DNA of 48,841 bases, taken from NCBI GenBank assembly GCA_946186495.1, contig CAMHNQ010000018.1, forward strand, positions 1 through 48,841. Direction: 5' to 3'. The stretch's first letter is position 1. Every line of letters starts with the position of its first letter. Source of the stretch: an uncultured Bacteroidales bacterium. GTDB lineage: Bacteria > Bacteroidota > Bacteroidia > Bacteroidales > WCHB1-69. The translations under genes were made by a program, and so were the position numbers. Below the pieces are notes generated by a model that was given only the letters and a program-made list of their open reading frames with translations, ran no database searches and was not told where the DNA came from. This document shows, in pieces, positions 41,735-48,841 of this stretch.

Positions 41735-44428
41735 TTGAGAAAGAAAACAAAAATATTCTCCGAAATAGGTTTAAGTCTGCTGACGATAGCAGTACTGATG
41801 GGGTGCTCTACATCCAAAAACACTTTCACGAACCGCGCCTACCACAATGTAACATGCAAGTACAACGTATATTGGAACGGAAATCAGGCTATGAAAGATG
41901 CCGAGCGGGAATTGGCCAAACTCTCCAAAGACAATTTCACGGCCACACTGCCCGTCTACAACTACCCCGACAAGACCGAACTGGGACCGTGCCTCTCGCA
42001 CCTCGACCGCACCATAGAAAAGTCGTCGAAAGCCATACACAAGCATTCGATGATGATCAAAGGGAAGGAGTATGTGAAAACAATCGACGACGCATACTTC
42101 TTGATGGCCAAGTCCTACTTCTACAAACAAGACTACGTGCAAGCACAACGTGTCCTTAACTACATCGTGCACACCTACCCCAAGTCAAACGTGCGGAATG
42201 AGGCGGAAGTGCTGCTGGCTCGCACCCAGATGCGGCAAGGCTATTTCACCAGTGCCGACGAGCTGCTGGAGACCATCCGCTACATGAACGACAAGAAAAA
42301 GAACAAGAACTTTGCCATCCTCTTCAATGCGGCCAAGGCCGAATATCACCTTACCGCACCGGACGGAGACATTCAAGAGGCCATCGACTACATCGGAAAC
42401 GCTCTCGCCAACCATCCGAAACGGGAATTCCGCACCCGGCTACAGCTCATCCTCGGCGAACTCTATGAAAAACTCGGACAACAGGCCGAAGCCCAAAAAA
42501 ACTTCCGGACAGTCATTCAGAAATCCAACAACTATGAGATGACCTTCTGCGCCCAGATGCACCTCGCCGCTAACTACGATGGCACGGAATCCAACCGCAA
42601 TGCCATCACCAAACAACTGAACAAAATGCTGAACGACAAGAAAAACGAGAACTATCACGACCAAATCTACTATGCCTTCTCAGAAATCGCCCGCATTGAC
42701 GAGGACGAGGTCCTGCGCATGGACTATCTCGCCAAATCCGTGGCCTCCTCGACGGAAAACAACTACCAGAAAACTTTCTCCAGCCTCACCTTAGCCGACC
42801 TCAATTTTGAAAACGACGAATACCGTGAAGCCCAGCACTACTACGACACGGCCATGATGGCCATGCCCAAAAACTACCCGAATTACGAACAACTTCAGAA
42901 AAAGGCGAACGTACTTAAGGACTTGGTGGACAAATTGGATGAAATCGACCTGCAAGACAGTCTCTTGCGCATCGCGAATCTGCCTGAAGGGCAGCGTAAC
43001 GCGTGGGTCAGGAAGATGATTGCCGATTATACGGAAGCTGAACGCAGGGCGGCGGCCGAAGAGGCCGAACGAATGCTCGCCATGCAGAACGCAGCCTCCT
43101 ACGCCAACATCAACACCACATCATCCAACGGAAAATGGTACTTCTACAACCAATCACTGGTCACCGCCGGCCAGCAGGACTTTTACCGCCGTTTCGGAAA
43201 CCGTAAACTGGAGGATAACTGGTTCATCAGCAACAAGGCTCAGATTTCGTTCGACGACATGGCAGCGCTGAACGACCCGTCGCTGGTTAATGATACGGTG
43301 GAGTATGACGAAGACGGCAACCCCATCCCGAAACGCGAAACCGACCCCAAGAAGGAGGCCTACTATCTGCAAGACCTACCCTTGACACAAGGGGCTAAAG
43401 ACACGGCCAACGCCATCATCGCCAAAAACCTGTATGAGACAGGCTTCATGTACCAGGACCTGTTAAGCGACACCAAACGCGCCATCGCTTCTTTTGAATC
43501 CCTGTTACAACGCTATCCGAAGAGCGAATACGCACTTCCCGCCATCTATATGCTATACACACTCTATCGCAACAGCGGAAACTCAAAAGCGGAAACCTAC
43601 AAGAACACGTTGCTGACCCAATACCCGGAAACCGACTATGCCAAGCTAATTCAAGACCCAGATTACTACAACAAACTGGCTGCCAGAGAGAAAGCTTTGG
43701 AAAACCAATATGCACAGGTTTATGAAGACTTCACTCAGAAACGGTGGAGAAACGTGGTACAAGCCGCAGATGCCGTCATCCCGAACTGCAGTGACCTGAC
43801 CCTCGAATCACAGTATGCCTACCTCCGTGCCATTGCAACAGGACAACTCTACAACCAAGACACACTCATTGTCGAACTAACACGCATAGTTTCCAATTAT
43901 GGCACTGAACCCGTTGCGGACCTCGCACGCTACTATCTCTCGAATTTCACGCGTGAACAAATCCAAAAAAGCCTCGGCCAAAACGTCTCCAAAGAGGAAA
44001 ACGAGGCACTCCAGCAATCCATCCCAAGCAACGAGCCGAAAAAAGAGACTACATTCATCTTCAACCCGAACGACCAACACTATGTCGTGCTGCTGGTGAA
44101 AACTTCCGAACTGCCTATGCAAACCGTCAAACAAAACCTTAACACATTCAACAAGACGCATTTCAGCCTCAAAAAATTGACCATCAGCAGTTTCTTTATC
44201 GACAACCAGCGACAGATGGTGACTATCTCCAAGTTCACCAACAGTGCAGATGCAATGGATTATTACAACATCTTGGTAAAGAACGAAATGTTCAGTTCAG
44301 ACATTAACGACAAATCCATTGAACCGTATGTCATGAGTGCCAATAACTACACCAACTACTACAACAAACGGGATGAAAGGCCCAACTATCCGGCATTTTT
44401 CAAAGATAATTACTTAAAGAATCAATAA
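41735..44428 (+). CDS. porW: PorW/SprE-type T9SS TPR lipoprotein, TTG start
   Basis: The 897-residue outer-membrane lipoprotein has its lipobox at VLMGC. It has several TPR-like helical repeats, for example YVKTIDDAYFLMAKSYFYKQ and NEAEVLLARTQMRQGYF. The N-terminus NTFTNRAYHNVTCKYNVYWN fits PorW of Porphyromonas and SprE of Flavobacterium, part of the T9SS. A stop (TAA) lies 15 bases upstream and no ATG is available before the signal sequence, so the start is TTG at 41735. It is the first gene of a tight run that continues to the 5-FCL gene. Confidence 0.85.
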   Translation: MRKKTKIFSEIGLSLLTIAVLMGCSTSKNTFTNRAYHNVTCKYNVYWNGNQAMKDAERELAKLSKDNFTATLPVYNYPDKTELGPCLSHLDRTIEKSSKAIHKHSMMIKGKEYVKTIDDAYFLMAKSYFYKQDYVQAQRVLNYIVHTYPKSNVRNEAEVLLARTQMRQGYFTSADELLETIRYMNDKKKNKNFAILFNAAKAEYHLTAPDGDIQEAIDYIGNALANHPKREFRTRLQLILGELYEKLGQQAEAQKNFRTVIQKSNNYEMTFCAQMHLAANYDGTESNRNAITKQLNKMLNDKKNENYHDQIYYAFSEIARIDEDEVLRMDYLAKSVASSTENNYQKTFSSLTLADLNFENDEYREAQHYYDTAMMAMPKNYPNYEQLQKKANVLKDLVDKLDEIDLQDSLLRIANLPEGQRNAWVRKMIADYTEAERRAAAEEAERMLAMQNAASYANINTTSSNGKWYFYNQSLVTAGQQDFYRRFGNRKLEDNWFISNKAQISFDDMAALNDPSLVNDTVEYDEDGNPIPKRETDPKKEAYYLQDLPLTQGAKDTANAIIAKNLYETGFMYQDLLSDTKRAIASFESLLQRYPKSEYALPAIYMLYTLYRNSGNSKAETYKNTLLTQYPETDYAKLIQDPDYYNKLAAREKALENQYAQVYEDFTQKRWRNVVQAADAVIPNCSDLTLESQYAYLRAIATGQLYNQDTLIVELTRIVSNYGTEPVADLARYYLSNFTREQIQKSLGQNVSKEENEALQQSIPSNEPKKETTFIFNPNDQHYVVLLVKTSELPMQTVKQNLNTFNKTHFSLKKLTISSFFIDNQRQMVTISKFTNSADAMDYYNILVKNEMFSSDINDKSIEPYVMSANNYTNYYNKRDERPNYPAFFKDNYLKNQ

Positions 44429-44439
44429 ACAATATAGAC

Positions 44440-44835
44440 ATGAAAGAAACAGATACTCGAGATTACAGCGGCGCAGCCGTTAACGTCATTGCACAAGGTA
44501 CCCAGCTACAAGGAAACATGCTCACCAGCTCCGACTGCCGGATTGACGGTGCGCTGCGAGGCAACATTGAATCCAAAGCGAAAATCATCGTAGGGCGCAG
44601 CGGTGTTGTGGAAGGCAACATCAAATGTGCCAACATAGAGATCGAAGGCACAGTAAAGGCGGAGTCCCTGATGGTCACGGAACTGATTTCTCTGAAAGCC
44701 AGAGCTAATCTGATCGGTAACATCGAGACCGGCAAGATTGCCATCGAACCCGGAGCTGAATTTTCAGGGAATTGCAAGATGCGCAACACCCGTATCGCGC
44801 AGCAGCAACCCACACCCCAACCCGAGCGCAAGTAG
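44440..44835 (+). CDS. bactofilin
   Basis: The 131-residue polymer-forming cytoskeletal protein has a beta-helical core with repeated short strands (IAQGTQLQGNMLTSSDCRID; GNIESKAKIIVG; GNIKCANIEIEG; GNIETGKIAIEPG). Its ends are short and polar. It is found near porW and the atpZ gene in many Bacteroidota. It follows porW after 11 bases, so cotranscription is expected. Confidence 0.93.
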   Translation: MKETDTRDYSGAAVNVIAQGTQLQGNMLTSSDCRIDGALRGNIESKAKIIVGRSGVVEGNIKCANIEIEGTVKAESLMVTELISLKARANLIGNIETGKIAIEPGAEFSGNCKMRNTRIAQQQPTPQPERK

Positions 44836-44838
44836 CGT

Positions 44839-45096
44839 ATGCCCAATCCGGCACCCCCAAAAAAAACATCCCCCTTTCATCAATACGCCGTCTATTCCAA
44901 TCTGGCATTTGAAATGGGGGCACTTATTGCATTGGGTGTTTTTGGAGGCATAAAGCTTGATAAAACACTGAATATAAGTCCTTTGTTTACTATATTGGGG
45001 GCTTTGGCCAGTATCGCCGTTTCGCTTTACCTCATCATTCGATCATCCATAAAATCATCAAAAAAAACAAAAAATGAGCAAAAAGTTGCCAATTAG
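44839..45096 (+). CDS. atpZ: AtpZ/AtpI-type F0F1 ATPase accessory protein
   Basis: The 85-residue protein has two membrane segments (LAFEMGALIALGVFGGI; LFTILGALASIAVSLYLII) with the GGIKLDK turn typical of AtpZ. It is thought to aid ATP synthase assembly or ion uptake. It starts 3 bases after bactofilin. The ATP synthase genes that normally follow are missing, which makes its partner uncertain. Confidence 0.88.
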   Translation: MPNPAPPKKTSPFHQYAVYSNLAFEMGALIALGVFGGIKLDKTLNISPLFTILGALASIAVSLYLIIRSSIKSSKKTKNEQKVAN

Positions 45097-45466
45097 GAAG
45101 TTCTCTTTTCTCATCATCGTCTTCTCCGTCATCGTAGCCGGACTGTCGTTGCTCTTTCAATGGCTGTTCCCACACCTCGCCTCGCCCGCACTGCCTTTCA
45201 TTGTGCTCTTTTTCTTTGTGATGACCCTCTTCACCATGTTCGTGGTGCTTCGCAACGATAACGGCAACGACGGCAAACGTTTCGTCTCCTCTTATATGAT
45301 CTCACGCACAGTCAAAATTCTATCCTGCCTATTGTTCCTGTTTCTCTACATGTATTTGAATCAAGCGGATGCCATACGTTTTGCCATCGCTTTTCTCGTA
45401 ATCTATTTCCTGTACGCTATTTTTGAGGTATTTGTGCTTAAGAAAGAAAACCAACCTGCAAAATGA
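45074..45466 (+). CDS. AtpI-like four-span membrane protein
   Basis: The 130-residue protein has four spans (SFLIIVFSVIVAGLSLLFQW; PALPFIVLFFFVMTLFTMFV; ILSCLLFLFLYMYL; RFAIAFLVIYFLYAIFEVFV). The small protein after atpZ in Bacteroidota looks the same, and usually precedes atpB. It overlaps atpZ by 23 bases and the 5-FCL gene by 4. Identity with an ATP-synthase I protein is inferred from position. Confidence 0.6.
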   Translation: MSKKLPIRKFSFLIIVFSVIVAGLSLLFQWLFPHLASPALPFIVLFFFVMTLFTMFVVLRNDNGNDGKRFVSSYMISRTVKILSCLLFLFLYMYLNQADAIRFAIAFLVIYFLYAIFEVFVLKKENQPAK

Positions 45467-45990
45467 TGGACAAAAAAGCATTACGACAGACCATACGTGC
45501 GACCAAAAAAAAACATACGGCCGAAGAGCTGAAACTGCAGTCTGAGGCGGTGCTCCGAAAGCTTGCCGCCCATCCACGATTCGCGGAGGCCAACAGGGTG
45601 ATGCTATACGCCTCCCTTCCGGACGAAGTGCAAACCTTGGACTTTATCGAAACATGGCGGCACAGGAAGACCATCATTCTTCCCAAAGTGGCCGGAGACG
45701 ACATTATTCCTACAGAATTGTCAGACAACGTGCCCTTTGCGGAAGGCGATTTCCACATCCCTGAACCCCAGAACCATCCTTACACTGGAGAGTTCGACCT
45801 CATCGTGGTTCCTGGGATGGCCTTCGACAAGGCTGGTCACCGTCTGGGGCGCGGAAAAGGCTATTACGACCGCTTTCTGGCACAACACCCCGATGTCTAC
45901 ACCATTGGAATCTGCTTCGACTTCCAGCTCCTTCCTGAAATCCCCTGTGAACCTCACGACCGCAAGATTTCCGAAATCATCTCGTGTTAA
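45463..45990 (+). CDS. 5-formyltetrahydrofolate cyclo-ligase
   Basis: The 175-residue enzyme turns 5-formyl-THF into 5,10-methenyl-THF with ATP. Motifs are VMLYASLPDEVQTLDF, LIVVPGMAFDKAGHRLGRGKGYYDRFL and CEPHDRKISEII. It starts with ATGATG overlapping the preceding stop. It sits where atpB is usually found. Confidence 0.92.
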   Translation: MMDKKALRQTIRATKKKHTAEELKLQSEAVLRKLAAHPRFAEANRVMLYASLPDEVQTLDFIETWRHRKTIILPKVAGDDIIPTELSDNVPFAEGDFHIPEPQNHPYTGEFDLIVVPGMAFDKAGHRLGRGKGYYDRFLAQHPDVYTIGICFDFQLLPEIPCEPHDRKISEIISC

Positions 45991-46110
45991 ACCCTATAAA
46001 CCGACTCTCTCAAGACTCACACCACAGCACTAAATCAAAACAGGCAAAGTTCCCCGCCCTGCGCATCGAATAAAATTCTAATTTAACGTACTGTATATCA
46101 AAATTTTTTA

Positions 46111-46118
46111 TAATTTTG
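46111..46118 (+). promoter_or_regulatory. -7 box TAATTTTG of the EF-G paralog
   Basis: Consensus TAnnTTTG-like box, followed by an AT-rich leader of about 50 bases before the ATG at 46172. Confidence 0.5.
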
Positions 46119-46171
46119 CAGCTTACTACTATTTTAATTTAAAATATTATAAATCAATTAATTATACACCA

Positions 46172-48301
46172 ATGAAAGTTTATCAGACTAAAGAAATCAG
46201 GAATATCGCCCTTATTGGCGGTAACCGAACGGGTAAAACCACCCTGGCAGAAGCCATGGCTTTCCACGGAGGCGTCATCAGCAGAAGAGGAACTGTGGAA
46301 GACAAGAACACTCTCTCCGACTACCGCGAAGTGGAATTGGAAAGACAACAATCCATCCAAAGCTCCGTGTTATATGCAGAATTCAACGGCACGAAGATCA
46401 ACATGGTTGACTGCCCCGGTTTCGACGACTTCATTGGTGAGACTGTGTCTGCTTTGCGTGTGATGGACACCGCACTGATGGTCATCAATTCCCAAAACGG
46501 AGTTGATGTGGGTGCAGAGATCCAATGGCGTCACACCAAAGCCTCCCACATTCCTGTGATTTTCGCCGTAAACCAACTGGACCACGAAAAGGCCAATTTC
46601 GACGAAACACTGCACCAGCTGAAGGAGTACTTCGGTGGCAGTGTCATGGCTTTTCAATATCCGGTGAACGCAGGCGTCGGCTTTGACTCTGTCATCGACC
46701 TGCTCCAAATGAAAATGCTCAAATTCCCTGTAAACGGCGGCAAGATGGTGGTGGAAGAGATTCCAGCAGACCAAAAGGGCAAGGCAGAAGAGATGCACAG
46801 CGCCCTGATTGAGGCTGCGGCCGAAAATGACGAAGCACTGATGGACAAGTTCTTCGAAGAGGGTACCCTTACCGAGGATGAGATGATTCGCGGTCTGAAA
46901 CTGGGTATCGCAAACCGCGGCACCTTCCCGGTGATTTGCGTCGCCGCCAAGACTGACCAAGGCGTTGACCGCCTCATGGACCTCATCGTCAAAAATTGCC
47001 CGACTCCCGACGAAGGCCGCACGATGAAAGCCACAAACGGCAATGAGCACAAATACAACGCCGCAGAACCGTTCGCAGGCTTCATCTTCAAGATTGGCAT
47101 CGAACAGCATCTCGGCGAAGTGGCTTTCATCAAAATCGCTGACGGCGAAATCAAGAAAGCCGATGACGTCCTGAACACCAACACGAATACCAAAGAGCGT
47201 ATCTCCCAACTGCTCGCTTTCGCAGGCAAAAACCGCGTGGAAGTTGAAAAGGCTGTGGCTGGCGATATCGTGGCCACCATCAAACTGAAAAACTCCCCCA
47301 CAGGCACTACGCTGATGGCCAAGGGTGACGATGTGATTGAACCCACCGTCTATCCGGACCCGAAGTTCCGCACCGCCGTCCGCGCCGTCAACAGCGCCGA
47401 TGACGAGAAGCTGGGCGCCGCCCTCAACGAAATCCGCAAGACCGACCCGACCTTCCAAATGGAACAGTCCAAGGAACTGAAACAGCTCATCATCTCCGGA
47501 CAGGGCGAACAACACCTCAACATCGTGAAATGGATGATTGAGAAGCTCAACAAAATCGACATCGAATACTACGCCCCGAAAATTCCGTATCGCGAGACCA
47601 TCACGAAGTCCGCAGAAGCCATGTATCGCCACAAAAAGCAATCCGGTGGTTCCGGTCAATTCGGTGAGGTTCACATGCTTATCGAATCTTACTACGAAGG
47701 CATGCCCACCCAGACCAAATACCCGATCCGTGCCACGGAAACCTACGACCTGCCTTGGGGCGGCAAGCTGATTTTCAACAACTGTATTGTCGGTGGTGCC
47801 ATCGACGCCCGCTTCATGCCTGCCATCCTCAAGGGTATCATGGAGAAGATGGAAGAGGGCCCGCTCACCGGCTCCTATGCCCGTGACATTGTGGTGAACA
47901 TCTACGACGGTAAAATGCACCCGGTTGACTCCAACGAATTGGCATTCAAACTGGCCGGTCGTAATGCTTTCAAGGAAGCCTTCAAGAACGCCGGTCCGAA
48001 GATTCTGGAGCCCATTTATGACGTTGACATTTTCGTCCCCGCCGACCGCATGGGCGATGTGATGACAGACATGCAGGGCCGCCGCGGTATCATGATGGGA
48101 ATGGACAGCGAAGGCGCATTCCAGATGATTCACGCCAAGATTCCGTTGGCCGAGATGAACAAATACTCCACCACGCTGAGTTCCATCACCTCCGGCCGCG
48201 CCTCCTATAGTATGAAATTCGCCGAATACCAGCAGGTTTCTGCCGATGTTCAGAGCGAGATCATCAAGAAATACGAAGAGGAGCACAAGGACGAGGAGTA
48301 A
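46172..48301 (+). CDS. fusA2: EF-G paralog (EF-G2 type) with altered GTPase motifs
   Basis: The 709-residue protein has all the elongation-factor-G domains. Domain I has G1 GGNRTGKT at 16-23, a degenerate G2 (ERQQSIQSS), G3 DCPGF at 80-84 and G4 NQLD at 134-137. The catalytic histidine of G3 (DTPGH in EF-G) is Phe84. The second G1 residues also differ from AHIDAGKT. Domains II-V follow, with the domain IV loop GSGQFGEVHM. In Bacteroides a second EF-G without GTPase activity is known to support translation in the gut; this gene is probably that paralog. A strong terminator follows. Confidence 0.88.
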   Translation: MKVYQTKEIRNIALIGGNRTGKTTLAEAMAFHGGVISRRGTVEDKNTLSDYREVELERQQSIQSSVLYAEFNGTKINMVDCPGFDDFIGETVSALRVMDTALMVINSQNGVDVGAEIQWRHTKASHIPVIFAVNQLDHEKANFDETLHQLKEYFGGSVMAFQYPVNAGVGFDSVIDLLQMKMLKFPVNGGKMVVEEIPADQKGKAEEMHSALIEAAAENDEALMDKFFEEGTLTEDEMIRGLKLGIANRGTFPVICVAAKTDQGVDRLMDLIVKNCPTPDEGRTMKATNGNEHKYNAAEPFAGFIFKIGIEQHLGEVAFIKIADGEIKKADDVLNTNTNTKERISQLLAFAGKNRVEVEKAVAGDIVATIKLKNSPTGTTLMAKGDDVIEPTVYPDPKFRTAVRAVNSADDEKLGAALNEIRKTDPTFQMEQSKELKQLIISGQGEQHLNIVKWMIEKLNKIDIEYYAPKIPYRETITKSAEAMYRHKKQSGGSGQFGEVHMLIESYYEGMPTQTKYPIRATETYDLPWGGKLIFNNCIVGGAIDARFMPAILKGIMEKMEEGPLTGSYARDIVVNIYDGKMHPVDSNELAFKLAGRNAFKEAFKNAGPKILEPIYDVDIFVPADRMGDVMTDMQGRRGIMMGMDSEGAFQMIHAKIPLAEMNKYSTTLSSITSGRASYSMKFAEYQQVSADVQSEIIKKYEEEHKDEE

Positions 48302-48346
48302 AATCCATCGTAGGGACGCAAAATATTGCATCTCCATAAATTATAA

Positions 48347-48375
48347 AATCCCGGCAGGTACCTGCCGGGATTTTT
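48347..48375 (+). terminator. rho-independent terminator after the EF-G paralog
   Basis: AATCCCGGCAGG pairs exactly with CCTGCCGGGATT around a two-base centre, followed by T. An imperfect hairpin (GACGCAA/TTGCATC) lies just upstream. Confidence 0.9.
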
Positions 48376-48717
48376 ATATTGTTATTAACAAAAAGAATGG
48401 ACACAAAAGCTCAAATAGCGAAGAAAGGTATACAATACATTTGATATTATGAGGATTGCATGTCAGACTTTTTTTGCAAAGGAGTTTTCACCAACGCAAT
48501 GTATATACCAATCTGCCATAGGCACATAACAAAATGACAGAGAGCAAAGTTTAACGCAACCAATCTTGCCTAACCAATAAACATCGGATAGTAATGAACT
48601 GTCGTTAGCGATATGGTTGTTAGGAGTCATAATGAGCGACAAATGAATATGCTGAAAAATACATTTTTTCAAATTACAACCGTACAATAATTTTTTGTTC
48701 AAAAAATCGCATATTGC
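48376..48717. other. AT-rich gap with no supported gene
   Basis: This ~340-base stretch shows no promoter box, no credible reading frame and no homology that I can name. A 79-codon open frame on the minus strand is judged accidental. Confidence 0.5.
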
Positions 48718-48841
48718 GCGACTTTATCCCGCCTTTCTTCTTTCCTGTCTTGGGATTCCGTCCCGCGCCCTTGAAGATCAGGGCTCACGCATCAACTTCC
48801 AAGGACTCCGACTGCACGGGGTTTTGAAGTGTGTCGCATAA
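48718..48841 (-). pseudogene. insertion-sequence transposase remnant (IS4-like), cut by the window end
   Basis: The minus-strand frame encodes LIFKGAGRNPKTGKKKGGIK, which is the conserved stretch of IS4-type DDE transposases in Bacteroidota, usually followed by VHT. Here the match breaks after GGIK and runs into unrelated sequence. Just upstream the frame has an in-frame stop (VDA, stop, AL). The fragment is therefore dead; more of it may lie beyond 48841. Confidence 0.55.

Noticed and set aside
46370-48337. 655-codon minus-strand frame opposite the EF-G paralog
   Set aside because: Antisense shadow rich in His, Val, Phe and Asp with no domain pattern. The plus-strand gene is certain.
48463-48702. 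79-codon minus-strand frame after the EF-G gene
   Set aside because: No promoter, odd composition with many Cys and Ser, and no family resemblance; it probably arises by chance in AT-rich DNA.

Overview
This 48.8 kb window comes from a Bacteroidota chromosome, most likely a member of the Bacteroidales. Many genes are preceded by the phylum's -7 promoter box (TAnnTTTG, usually TATCTTTG or TATTTTTG) and lack a Shine-Dalgarno sequence. There are secreted proteins with type IX secretion (T9SS) C-terminal tails, a PorW/SprE lipoprotein, GldF/GldG, a Rho factor with a long disordered N-terminal insertion, and an EF-G paralog of the Bacteroides EF-G2 kind. I cannot name the genus. No rRNA, tRNA or CRISPR array was seen.

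Layout, left third (1-21.7 kb): an accessory-rich patchwork. It opens with a frameshifted blaI relic. Next come a secreted alpha/beta hydrolase, a secreted YD-repeat protein, a membrane protein and an ATPase_2/DUF234 ATPase preceded by a 52-bp tandem repeat. A BlaI/BlaR-type pair follows with a neighbouring DUF6624-like gene that carries the same 19-bp operator, in two abutting copies. nadD and an RlmD-type rRNA methyltransferase interrupt the patchwork. It then resumes with membrane proteins of unknown function, an orphan CdiI-like immunity protein, a truncated AbiEii-type nucleotidyltransferase with its DUF6922-like partner, a second DUF6624 protein, a TonB-dependent-receptor-like barrel and two HicA/HicB modules in opposite gene order. 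Two nearly identical hsp20 genes, each with a sigma-54 promoter and a structured palindromic leader, form an ~860-bp direct duplication that brackets the barrel and hic genes. sodB closes this part.

Right two thirds (21.8-48.3 kb): mostly housekeeping genes in tight operons. These are holA-endonuclease I-queD; a reverse-strand block of beta-lactamase-fold hydrolase, PHP phosphoesterase and CBS protein; rho; a T9SS cargo protein; folP; lipoprotein-tilS-membrane protein-sufS-SDR with stop/start overlaps; gldF-gldG facing away from gap across a perfect 16-bp-arm palindrome that holds both promoters; rubredoxin; ribE; porW-bactofilin-atpZ-atpI-like-5-FCL; and an EF-G paralog whose catalytic G3 histidine is phenylalanine. 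The atp genes that usually follow atpZ are absent. The window ends in an insertion-sequence transposase remnant.

I found no clear wholly new system. The best candidates are the BlaI-box regulon with a DUF6624-like effector, the sigma-54-driven hsp20 duplication and the symmetric gldF/gap promoter. All functions are inferred by reading motifs and recalling families; no search was run.
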